Source of the DNA: Hydrogenovibrio sp. UBA654
Lineage (GTDB): Bacteria > Pseudomonadota > Gammaproteobacteria > Thiomicrospirales > Thiomicrospiraceae
Length of the DNA stretch: 30,009 nucleotides
Assembly: GCA_002299585.1 (NCBI GenBank)
Contig: DBOE01000011.1
Coordinates: 1 to 30,009, forward strand
Reading direction: 5' to 3'
Both the position numbers and the translations under genes were made by a program. Below the pieces are notes generated by a model. The model worked only from the letters and a program-made list of their open reading frames with translations, was not told the DNA's origin and did not search any database. This document shows, in pieces, positions 1-7,640 of the stretch (position 1 is its first letter; every line of letters starts with the position of its first letter).

Positions 1-1431
1 GACCCTTTTGATTCTATCGAATCACATATTGATGATACGACCAATGCTGGTGCGGGACTTTGTGACGAAAAAACCGTTCGTTTAGTCGCTGAGCATGCCA
101 CACAGTCCATTCATGAGCTGATTGAAATGGGCGTGCCTTTTAGTAAAAAAATGGCTTCTGATGAGCTCCACTTAACTAAAGAAGGTGGACATAGTCATCG
201 ACGAGTGGTTCATGCCGCTGATCACACTGGGCGTAGTGTAATTGAAACCTTAATTGAGAAAACAAAGAACGAACCCAATATTACAACGTTAACCGAACAT
301 ATAACCGTTGATTTAATATACGATAAAAAACAAGATATGGAGCATCGTCAATGCTTGGGAAGCCATGTTTTAAACAAACAAAGCCAACAGATTATAACTA
401 TCTTGGCAAACTACACTATTTTAGCGACGGGTGGTGCGAGCAAATGTTACCTATATACTAGCAACCCTGACACCTCTACTGGCGATGGCATCGCGATGGC
501 TTGGCGTGCTGGTTGTCGAGTGACCAATATGGAATTTAATCAATTCCACCCTACTTGTTTATTTCACCCTAAAGATCGTGCGTTTTTAATTTCCGAGTCA
601 TTACGCGGAGAGGGTGCGATTTTACGTCTTCCAAATGGTGATACCTTTATGCACAAGTATGATGAAAGAGCGGAGCTTGCTCCACGTGACATTGTTGCCC
701 TCTCGATTGACACTGAAATTAAAAAACACGGCGTAGACTGCGTTTTTTTGGACATAACCCATAAAGATGCTAGTTTTATTAAACATCACTTTCCAACCAT
801 CTATGCACGCTGTTTAAAAGCTGGAATAGACATTACCAAAGAACAAATTCCAGTGGTACCTGCCGCCCACTACACTTGTGGCGGTATTCATACAGACTTA
901 AATGGACAAACCGATTTAGCCCACCTGTATGCCATTGGTGAAACCGCTTATACGGGATTACATGGTGCAAATCGTCTAGCCTGCAATTCTCTTTCTGAAG
1001 GGTTGGTTTTTGCCGAAATGGCTTTTCGACACATAAATAATCACTATCAAGCTATTGAAAAACAGAAATTTGAAGCTATAAAAGACTGGGATACCCGTTT
1101 TGTGACCCAATCCAAAGAGAAAATTTTGGTCACGCATGATTGGGATGAATTACGCCGAGTGATGTGGGATTATGTCGGAATTGTTAGAAATGACAAACGC
1201 TTAAAACGTGCTCTTAAACGTATCGAGTTATTAAAATCAGAAGTACGTGAATATTTTTACGCCCACAATTTAAGCAGTGATTTGCTTGAGCTAAGAAATT
1301 TAACCCAAGTGGCTGAAATCATGATTAAAAGTGCCTTAGAGCGTAAAGAAAGCCGTGGCTTGCATTTTAATATAGACTATCCCAACAAACAAAAAAACAG
1401 CCAGCCCACCACATTAAAAAAAGAGAAATAG
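1..1431 (+). CDS. nadB: L-aspartate oxidase, copy 1 (5' end cut by window)
   Basis: Flavoenzyme that oxidises L-aspartate to iminoaspartate, the first step of de novo NAD synthesis, in the cytoplasm. The reading frame is open from base 1: 42 codons before the first ATG at 127 match residues 61 onward of the complete copy at 26320. About 60 N-terminal residues, including the FAD-binding GxGxxG loop, therefore lie outside the window, and the ATG at 127 is not the true start. Visible family blocks include TKEGGHSHRR, ATGGASKCYLYTSNPDTSTG, NQFHPTCL, PAAHYTCGGIHT and the C-terminal WDELRRVMWDYVGIVR. It ends one base before ygfZ, suggesting co-transcription. It differs from the second copy at many positions, roughly three quarters identical by eye, and prefers CGN arginine codons where the other copy prefers AGA. 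Confidence 0.95.
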   Translation, partial: DPFDSIESHIDDTTNAGAGLCDEKTVRLVAEHATQSIHELIEMGVPFSKKMASDELHLTKEGGHSHRRVVHAADHTGRSVIETLIEKTKNEPNITTLTEHITVDLIYDKKQDMEHRQCLGSHVLNKQSQQIITILANYTILATGGASKCYLYTSNPDTSTGDGIAMAWRAGCRVTNMEFNQFHPTCLFHPKDRAFLISESLRGEGAILRLPNGDTFMHKYDERAELAPRDIVALSIDTEIKKHGVDCVFLDITHKDASFIKHHFPTIYARCLKAGIDITKEQIPVVPAAHYTCGGIHTDLNGQTDLAHLYAIGETAYTGLHGANRLACNSLSEGLVFAEMAFRHINNHYQAIEKQKFEAIKDWDTRFVTQSKEKILVTHDWDELRRVMWDYVGIVRNDKRLKRALKRIELLKSEVREYFYAHNLSSDLLELRNLTQVAEIMIKSALERKESRGLHFNIDYPNKQKNSQPTTLKKEK

Positions 1432-1432
1432 A

Positions 1433-2497
1433 ATGAACGCAGACTGGAAACAATATTTAAGCCAAGCGGGTGCGCAGTTTGATAAAAATAATGATATCAC
1501 AACCTTTGGTTTACCTGAAATTGAACACTTTATGGTCAAACACGGGCCTATTGTTAGCGACCTATCAAAACAAACCCTTATCAAAGCAACGGGCGAAGAA
1601 GCCTTTAGTTTCTTACAGGGGCAGTTTTCAAACGACTTAAAAGACGTAACGGAATCAACCGCGCAACTCACCGCCTACTGCGATCCACAAGGAAAAGTAC
1701 TAGCCTTAATTACTGTTTTTAAAGTCACTGATGCTTATTATTTATCCTTTGATGAAAGCCTAAAAGAAACCATTCTAAAACGCCTAACCATGTTTAAAAT
1801 GATGGCAAAACTAGAACTAGAAGAAGTCTCAGAACAGCTCTTACAGATAGGCTATGCCGGCGAGTTTGCAGACTTAGACTTGCAACGTGACTTTACCTTA
1901 AAAACCAAAGAAATTTATCAAGTAGATACGATTAATAGCCAAGACATAAAAAATGTCACGGTTATTAAAATTCCAGGACCTTATCATAACTATCGTTTGT
2001 TTGGTAGTATTGATGCAATGAAGACAATCTGGAAAACCCTTAAATCTAATGGAGAGGCTATCGGTACAGTTGACTGGACGCTCTTAAACATCGTTTCAGG
2101 ACAGCCCGTTATCAATACTCAAACTAGCGGGCAGTTTATCGCACAATTTATCAACCTTGATAAAATAGATGCTATAAACTTTAAGAAAGGCTGTTACCCT
2201 GGGCAAGAAATCATTGCCCGCATGCACTATCGTGGCAAAGCAACCAAACGGATGCTAAGAATACACTCTCCTGCACTACAAAACTTTGTTGCGGGTGATG
2301 AAATTAAATTACAAGATGCGACCGATAGAAATTATAAATTTACCATCATCTCTGCCGCACCAGAGATTTATGAAGGTACGATTGCCTTAGCAGTAACCAC
2401 TCTCAAAGCATTAGAAAGCGTTAAGGGTGACCTTAAAAATGAAAACGGCGATATGTTCACGATTGAACCTATGCCATACGACCTAACAGAGGAATAA
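1433..2497 (+). CDS. ygfZ: YgfZ/GcvT-like folate-binding protein, copy 1
   Basis: Folate-binding protein of the YgfZ (IbaG/GcvT-fold) family, known to support assembly or repair of iron-sulfur enzymes. The family signature KGCYPGQE is present at residues 252-259 with the conserved cysteine at 254, followed by IARMHYRGKA. Length is 354 residues against 326 in E. coli. The ATG lies one base after the nadB stop, so translational coupling is likely. The start MNADWKQYLSQAGA matches the start of the second copy at 27945. No membrane segment or signal peptide is seen. The protein shares long identical stretches with copy 2, for example in the FKMMAKLELEEVS region. Family assignment is firm; the exact Fe-S client in this organism is unknown. 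Confidence 0.93.
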   Translation: MNADWKQYLSQAGAQFDKNNDITTFGLPEIEHFMVKHGPIVSDLSKQTLIKATGEEAFSFLQGQFSNDLKDVTESTAQLTAYCDPQGKVLALITVFKVTDAYYLSFDESLKETILKRLTMFKMMAKLELEEVSEQLLQIGYAGEFADLDLQRDFTLKTKEIYQVDTINSQDIKNVTVIKIPGPYHNYRLFGSIDAMKTIWKTLKSNGEAIGTVDWTLLNIVSGQPVINTQTSGQFIAQFINLDKIDAINFKKGCYPGQEIIARMHYRGKATKRMLRIHSPALQNFVAGDEIKLQDATDRNYKFTIISAAPEIYEGTIALAVTTLKALESVKGDLKNENGDMFTIEPMPYDLTEE

Positions 2498-2501
2498 TAA
2501 A

Positions 2502-3266
2502 ATGAAAAAAACAACCATTGCCTTAATCATTTCTGCCAGCCTATACAGTTTTAATAGCCAAGCAAACTGGCTAGATGCAGGAAAAGATCTACTAGGAAAA
2601 GCACAAGAAGAAGTAAAAAAAGTAAGCGGAGGATCAAGCAGTGGCACCGATGCCATTGCAGGATTAAGCAACGGCGACATTGCCAAAGCTTTTAAGCAAG
2701 CCCTCTCAAAAGGTTCTGAATCCGTCGTTAGCCAACTCGGTGTAAAAGATGGTTTTAACAAGGACGCAAGCATTCGTATCCCTTTGCCTGATAACCTGCA
2801 AAAAGTAAAAGAAGTTTTAGGTAAATTTGGTCAAGCGGGCTTAATGGACGATGTCGAACTTAAAATGAACCGTGCGGCAGAACTAGCAACACCACAAGCA
2901 AAAGAATTATTTTTAGGCGCGATTCAAGACATGAACTTTGATGATGTGCAAAAAATTTACAAAGGGCCAAACGATTCGGCAACACAATACCTGCAATCAA
3001 AAACCTCAGATAAACTAAAAACAAAAATGCAACCCGTCATTGAAGATTCCATGCAACAAGTCGGTGCAATTGCCGCCTACGACAAAGCAATGTCAAAATA
3101 TAAAGACCTACCTTTCGTACCCAATGTAAAAGCAGACCTAACCAAATATGTTACCGATGGCGGCATGAAAGGAATGTTCCACTACATTGCCAAAGAAGAA
3201 GCTGAAATAAGAGAAAACCCTGTTAAACAAACCACAGAGCTACTTAAAAAGGTATTCGGAAAATAA
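2502..3266 (+). CDS. DUF4197 secreted protein, copy 1
   Basis: 254-residue protein of the DUF4197 family, function unknown. The N-terminus has a lysine pair, a hydrophobic stretch and a probable signal peptidase site near residue 21 (NSQANWLD), so export to the periplasm is inferred; no lipobox cysteine is seen. The family core is visible: LGVKDGFNKD, IRIPLPDNL, AELATPQAKELFL, FDDVQKIYKGPNDSATQYL and the C-terminal PVKQTTELLKKVFG. It starts 4 bases after the ygfZ stop and closes a three-gene cluster that recurs at 29022. Transcription is probably ended by the hairpin at 3291-3340, which is shared with the converging lysS. Family call is confident; no role is proposed. Confidence 0.88.
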   Translation: MKKTTIALIISASLYSFNSQANWLDAGKDLLGKAQEEVKKVSGGSSSGTDAIAGLSNGDIAKAFKQALSKGSESVVSQLGVKDGFNKDASIRIPLPDNLQKVKEVLGKFGQAGLMDDVELKMNRAAELATPQAKELFLGAIQDMNFDDVQKIYKGPNDSATQYLQSKTSDKLKTKMQPVIEDSMQQVGAIAAYDKAMSKYKDLPFVPNVKADLTKYVTDGGMKGMFHYIAKEEAEIRENPVKQTTELLKKVFGK

Positions 3267-3290
3267 GCAATAAAAACACGTTTTTTAACT

Positions 3291-3340
3291 TAAAAAGTGC
3301 CCAGGGGGGTATAAAAACGCACCCCCCTGGGCACTTTTTA
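3291..3340. terminator. Bidirectional hairpin terminator between DUF4197 gene and lysS
   Basis: A perfect 20-bp inverted repeat: arms 3291-3310 and 3321-3340, with a 10-base loop. The core is GTGCCCAGGGGGG paired with its complement, flanked by A5 on one side and T5 on the other, so each strand gives a GC-rich stem followed by a U-run. An outer repeat, AAAAACAC at 3272-3279 against GTGTTTTT at 3341-3348, extends the symmetry. It sits between two converging genes and touches the lysS stop codon. Bidirectional rho-independent termination is inferred from structure and position. Confidence 0.85.
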
Positions 3341-3347
3341 GTGTTTT

Positions 3348-4862
3348 TTAATCTGCTGGACGCATGTGTGGGAATAACAGAACATCTTTAATCGATGCTG
3401 AATCTGTAAACAACATCACCAATCTATCAATTCCAATCCCCTCGCCCGCTGTTGGTGGCATACCATGCTCTAAGGCTTTAATATAGTCCTCGTCGTAATG
3501 CATTGCCTCATCATCACCCTCATCCTTAGCTTGCACTTGAGATTGGAATCTCTCGGCTTGGTCTTCAGCATCATTTAGCTCGTTAAAACCATTTGCCAAT
3601 TCTCTACCGCCAATAAATAACTCAAACCTATCGGTAATAAAACTATCTTCATCATTGCGTCTAGCCAACGGTGATACTTCCGCTGGATATTGAGTAATGA
3701 ACGTTGGATCCATTAATTTTTCTTCAACATGCTCTTCGAATATTTCAGTAATTATTTTTCCTAAGCCGTAAGTTTTTTCAATTCGTACATTCATTTCATT
3801 CGCTAAAGCCGTTGCTGATTCAAGCGTATCTAATTGCTCCAATTTCACCTGCGGATTGTATTTTACAATCGAATCTTTCATGGTTAAACGTGCGAATGGT
3901 TTTGCGAAATCAAACTCTTGTCCTTGATAAGGTACTTTGGTTGAACCTACCGCAAGTTCTGCAATTTCTTTTAACAACTCCTCGGTATAGTCCATTAAGG
4001 TAACATAATCGGTATAGGCAGCATAAAATTCGACCATCGTAAACTCTGGGTTATGACGCGTTGAAAGCCCTTCATTACGAAAACTACGATTAATCTCAAA
4101 CACACGCTCAAACCCACCAACAACCAACCGTTTCAAGTAAAGTTCTGGGGCAATACGCAAATAAAGAGGCATATCCAACGCATTATGATGAGTATTAAAT
4201 GGTTTAGCAGTTGCCCCACCAGGAATCACATGCATCATCGGCGTTTCCACTTCCATATAACCTTTGCCCATTAAAAATGTACGCACATGTTGAACTATTT
4301 GAGAACGCAACTTAAAAGTATTGCGAGTTTCTTCACTCATAATTAAATCTACATAGCGTTGGCGATACTTTACTTCTTGGTCTTGCAAGCCATGAAATTT
4401 ATCAGGTAAAGGACGAATAGCTTTAGTAATTAGCTCAATAGCCTCTACATGTATAGATAATTCACCAGTATTGGTTTTGAATAAATAACCTTCTGCCCCG
4501 ACGATATCCCCTAAATCCCATTTTTTAAATTGAGTATTATAAAAATCTTCAGGCAGTTCATCACGAGTTACATAAAGTTGAATACGCCCTTGGGTATCTT
4601 GAATAGTTGCAAAACTTGCTTTACCCATGATTCTGCGTAACATCATTCGCCCTGCCACTTTTACTCGTACAGGATCTTTTTGTGATAGTTCTTCTTTAGT
4701 AAACTGATCATACTCTTTTATTAAGGTAGCCGAAACATCTTGACGACGAAAACTATTTGGGTAGCTATGACCTATCTCTCTCAAACCATTTAATTTGGCT
4801 CTGCGTTCTGCAATAATTTTGTTTTCATCTACTTCTTGGTTTTGTGTGTCATTTTTCGACAT
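3348..4862 (-). CDS. lysS: Lysyl-tRNA synthetase, class II
   Basis: Charges tRNA-Lys with lysine in the cytoplasm. 504 residues, close to E. coli LysS (505). An N-terminal OB-fold anticodon-binding domain (residues about 65-150, VKVAGRMMLRRIMGKASF) is followed by the class II catalytic core. Motif 1 lies around KGYMEVETPMM, motif 2 is FRNEGLSTRHNPEFTMVEFY, and motif 3 is GIGIDRLVMLFTDS near the C-terminus. The start ATG is preceded on the coding strand by AGTAGGAAATAGC, which gives an AGGA ribosome-binding site. It lies 65 bases downstream of prfB in the same orientation, the gene order known from E. coli. The spacer contains a seven-G run on the coding strand. Arginine codons are mostly CGN, as in nadB copy 1. 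Confidence 0.97.
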   Translation of the reverse strand: MSKNDTQNQEVDENKIIAERRAKLNGLREIGHSYPNSFRRQDVSATLIKEYDQFTKEELSQKDPVRVKVAGRMMLRRIMGKASFATIQDTQGRIQLYVTRDELPEDFYNTQFKKWDLGDIVGAEGYLFKTNTGELSIHVEAIELITKAIRPLPDKFHGLQDQEVKYRQRYVDLIMSEETRNTFKLRSQIVQHVRTFLMGKGYMEVETPMMHVIPGGATAKPFNTHHNALDMPLYLRIAPELYLKRLVVGGFERVFEINRSFRNEGLSTRHNPEFTMVEFYAAYTDYVTLMDYTEELLKEIAELAVGSTKVPYQGQEFDFAKPFARLTMKDSIVKYNPQVKLEQLDTLESATALANEMNVRIEKTYGLGKIITEIFEEHVEEKLMDPTFITQYPAEVSPLARRNDEDSFITDRFELFIGGRELANGFNELNDAEDQAERFQSQVQAKDEGDDEAMHYDEDYIKALEHGMPPTAGEGIGIDRLVMLFTDSASIKDVLLFPHMRPAD

Positions 4863-4927
4863 GCTATTTCCTACTGATTTTTAATATTTAAAAGAAAGGA
4901 CTTTACCCCCCCTCTCATTATTTTAAA

Positions 4928-6023
4928 TTAAATTCCTGACTTTAGGTTTGGAATTATAAATTGGTCTAAATCACCATTTAATACTGCCCCAGTATTACCA
5001 GTTTCTATATTAGTGCGTAAGTCTTTTATTCTACCCGAATCTAAAACATAAGAGCGGATTTGACTACCCCAACCTATATCAGACTTACTATCTTCTAATT
5101 CTTGTTTTTCGACATTTCTACTGAGCATTTCTAGCTCATATAGTTTTGCCCGTAACTGTTTCATAGCTTCGGCTTTGTTTTGGTGTTGTGAGCGCCCATT
5201 TTGGCATTGGGTTACTGTATTAGTCGGTAAATGAGTAATACGCACCGCAGATTCAGTTTTATTTACATGCTGACCACCCGCTCCACTGGCACGATAAACA
5301 TCAATTCGTAAATCAGCAGGGTTAATATCCACCTCAAAACTATCATCAATTTCTGGTGAGATAAATACCGAAGCAAAGGAAGTATGGCGTTTATTACTGG
5401 AGTCAAATGGTGATTTTCTTACCAAACGATGTACACCAGTTTCTGTTTTTGACCAACCAAAAGCATAATCACCAACAATATGGATAGTCGCCCCTTTGAT
5501 ACCTGCAACATCACCAGCGGTAACTTCCAACAATTCTGTTTTAAAACCATGGCTATCTGCCCAACGCAAGTACATGCGTAAAATCATTTCTGCCCAGTCT
5601 TGTGCTTCTGTACCTCCTGAACCAGATTGTATTTCAAGATAGCAATTGTTTTGGTCAAGTTCGCCGGCAAACATGCGTTGAAATTCCAAACCATCAATTG
5701 CCTTTTCTAAACGCGATAACTCTAATTCAACTTCAGCAACTAACTCTTGGTCACCTTCTGCTTCTGCCATTTCTAACAACTCTTGGGCTTCTGTTAAGCT
5801 AGAGTTTAAATCCAAAATAGTATTGACAATACCAGCTAAAAAAGCTTTTTGTTTACCTAATTGTTGGGCTTTTTCTGGATTATTCCAAACTTGTGGGTCT
5901 TCTAGTTCTTGGCTAACTTCTTCAAGTTTTTCTTGCTGTCTATCAAAGTCAAAGATACCCCCTAAGAACTTGTGTTCTTTGGCTAAAGCCTTTTATTTTA
6001 TTATAGAGAGGGTTTAATTCCAT
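4928..6023 (-). CDS. prfB: Peptide chain release factor 2 (programmed +1 frameshift)
   Basis: Recognises UGA and UAA stop codons and triggers peptide release on the ribosome. The gene is in two frames. A 24-codon leader (MELNPLYNKIKGFSQRTQ... to RGYL) runs from 6023 to an in-frame UGA at 5951-5949; the ribosome shifts +1 at CUU UGA C and continues with DFDRQQEK to the stop at 4928. The joined product is 364 residues; E. coli RF2 has 365. The stop-reading tripeptide SPF (in RKSPFDSSNKRH) and the catalytic GGQ (SGAGGQHVNKTE) are both present. ATG at 6023 gives the usual MELNP start; an in-frame ATG at 6029 (MTMELNP) is possible, and neither has a clear Shine-Dalgarno. lysS follows in the same direction. 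Confidence 0.97.
5949..5963 (-). promoter_or_regulatory. RF2 programmed +1 frameshift site
   Basis: On the coding strand the site reads AGGGGGTATCTTTGAC: an internal Shine-Dalgarno-like AGGGGG at 5963-5958, three bases, then the slippery CTT followed by the in-frame TGA. This is the canonical autoregulatory element of bacterial prfB: when RF2 is scarce the UGA is read slowly and the ribosome slips +1, making more RF2. Both flanking reading frames encode conserved RF2 sequence, so this is not a sequencing frameshift. Confidence 0.97.
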
Positions 6024-6095
6024 GGTCATTTCTATTGGGTGCTTACAAAGGGCAAGATTTTACCACTTATTAAATAACTAATCGTTAAAAATAAT

Positions 6096-6122
6096 TCAAG
6101 TTATTCATCTATCTGCCGTTAA
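6096..6122 (+). promoter_or_regulatory. Candidate sigma-28 (FliA) promoter
   Basis: TCAAGTTA at 6096-6103 and GCCGTTAA at 6115-6122 are separated by exactly 11 bases. The enteric FliA consensus is TAAAGTTT-N11-GCCGATAA, so 13 of 16 bases agree at the correct spacing. It lies about 30 bases upstream of the ATG at 6154. The match was made by eye with no background model, and no flagellar gene is in the window, so the call is tentative. Confidence 0.4.
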
Positions 6123-6153
6123 AGAAATCGTAAAGCTATCAAAGGAGCAAATC

Positions 6154-6765
6154 ATGGCAATACCAAGCATAACAAACATGATACAAAACTACGACATCAA
6201 TACCACTGATGAAGCAATTAAAAACCTTGCTAATGGTGATAAAGAAGTTTATGGGGTTAAGTTTTCAAGCCAAACCGCAGATATTGAACAGCACTCGAGC
6301 ATAGTCTCTCATTTTTTTGATGATAAAACTGCTGTAAACTCTGATTCAATGAAGCTAACTTATCAAGCAGCTATTGAAAAAATAAATGAGTTAATGAGCA
6401 TAGAAACAGATGCAGAGTTTATCAGCCAAAAAAAACTAGAACAAAGTGGCATTGAATATTGGTCACCAACGAATACTGCCAACAGAATTATAGAAGAGGC
6501 TTCATTCTTTTTGTCCGCATTTAAAAAAGCAAACCCAGAACTTGAGGGTAAAGACTTAATGGATAAATTTAATGAAGTAATAGGAGGTGGTTTAAAACAG
6601 GGCTTTACCGAAGCTGAGAAAATCCTAGGAGATCTAAAGGTTTTTGATGGTGAAGTAAAAGATAATTTTGCAAAAACATTTTCTTTGGTTGAACAAGGAA
6701 TGCTAGATTTTAGAAACACACAACTAGCAGCTATCAAAAAACCAGAAGATGAAGCTATTATTTAA
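6154..6765 (+). CDS. DUF5610-like protein of unknown function
   Basis: 203-residue protein, no signal peptide and no membrane segment, mostly predicted helix by eye. The C-terminal half (about residues 105-195: YWSPTNTANRIIEEASFF, KKANPELEGKDLMDKF, GGGLKQGFTEAEKILGDL, then ETFSL-like helix ending GMLDFR) resembles the DUF5610 domain found in gammaproteobacteria; this is recalled from the pattern, not searched. The start is supported by a strong AAGGAG eight bases before ATG 6154. It stands alone between the divergent prfB and the converging metal transporter operon, whose last gene ends 11 bases away. A sigma-28-like promoter precedes it, which would place it in a motility regulon; this is inference. 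No function is claimed. Confidence 0.75.
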   Translation: MAIPSITNMIQNYDINTTDEAIKNLANGDKEVYGVKFSSQTADIEQHSSIVSHFFDDKTAVNSDSMKLTYQAAIEKINELMSIETDAEFISQKKLEQSGIEYWSPTNTANRIIEEASFFLSAFKKANPELEGKDLMDKFNEVIGGGLKQGFTEAEKILGDLKVFDGEVKDNFAKTFSLVEQGMLDFRNTQLAAIKKPEDEAII

Positions 6766-6776
6766 GGAGCCTCTGA

Positions 6777-7640
6777 TTAAAAAACGCTCACAGGAGTTCG
6801 CTTTTTTTGCCACTGTAATACAGCTACCGTAATCATTAGTAAAACTCCCGAAACAACGCCAATCGAGGCGGCAATATTACTGTCTAATACCACAGCTAAA
6901 GCATAGCCTATTAGCACAGATAACTCTGCATAAATTGCCGCAATTATTAGCATTGATTTTAAAGATTTTGCTAATAAATAAGCTGTACTAGCGGGTATTA
7001 TTAATAGTGCAACAACTAATATTGCTCCTACAGCATCAAATGATGCTACGGTAGTTAGCGAAACCATAGTCATTAAAAGATAATGCCAAAAAGTTACTGA
7101 TACCCCTAACGAAATAGCCATCCCTGAATTAAAAGCAACTAACTTAAAACGATTAAAGGCTAATATAAAAATTGTAATATTTAATAAAAATACCCCCAAT
7201 ATTACCCAAAATGCTCTAGGACCTATATCATTACCACCAAAAATTATAGTATCAAATGGAGCAAAGGCTATTTCTCCATAGAGTACACACTCTTGGTCTA
7301 TATCTACCTTGCCTGCGTACAAGGTTACTAAAATAACCCCCATAGCAAAAAACCAAGTAAAAACAATACCTATACTGGCATCGGTTTGTAGTTTACCTAA
7401 TTTATGTAGTGAATTAGATAACCATGCAGTAACTAAACCTATGATAGTTGCCCCAATAAACATCGCGATTATTGATCGACTGTCGGTAATTAAATAAGCC
7501 AGTACAATCCCTAATAATACAGAGTGGCTAATCGCATCACCCAATAGAGACATACGGCGTAAAATTAAAAACACGCCTACCATTGAACAACTTATAGCCA
7601 CTAAACTAGCGGTTGCTAATATCCAAATATCAGCTATCAT
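6777..7640 (-). CDS. troD: Metal ABC transporter permease (TroD/MntD-like)
   Basis: Inner-membrane permease of the ABC-3 family for Mn, Zn or Fe import. 287 residues, with about eight hydrophobic segments and the family's N-terminal block SCSMVGVFLILRRMSLLGDAISHSVLLG, whose LGDAISH is the typical cytoplasmic loop contacting the ATPase. Last gene of a four-gene operon; its start overlaps the end of the troC-like gene by 11 bases, indicating translational coupling. In troABCD- and ytgABCD-type systems two different permeases form the channel, matching the pair here. Metal specificity cannot be read from this protein. It ends 11 bases from the converging DUF5610-like gene, with no obvious terminator between them. 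Confidence 0.9.
   Translation of the reverse strand: MIADIWILATASLVAISCSMVGVFLILRRMSLLGDAISHSVLLGIVLAYLITDSRSIIAMFIGATIIGLVTAWLSNSLHKLGKLQTDASIGIVFTWFFAMGVILVTLYAGKVDIDQECVLYGEIAFAPFDTIIFGGNDIGPRAFWVILGVFLLNITIFILAFNRFKLVAFNSGMAISLGVSVTFWHYLLMTMVSLTTVASFDAVGAILVVALLIIPASTAYLLAKSLKSMLIIAAIYAELSVLIGYALAVVLDSNIAASIGVVSGVLLMITVAVLQWQKKRTPVSVF

Noticed and set aside
127..129. ATG 127 as the start of the first nadB
   Set aside because: The 42 codons before it align with internal residues of the complete second copy, so the gene begins left of the window.
6764..6782. Sequence resembling the end of an IS5-type element (GGAGCCTCTGATTAA)
   Set aside because: It is simply the junction of two converging stop regions; no transposase, second end or target duplication is present.
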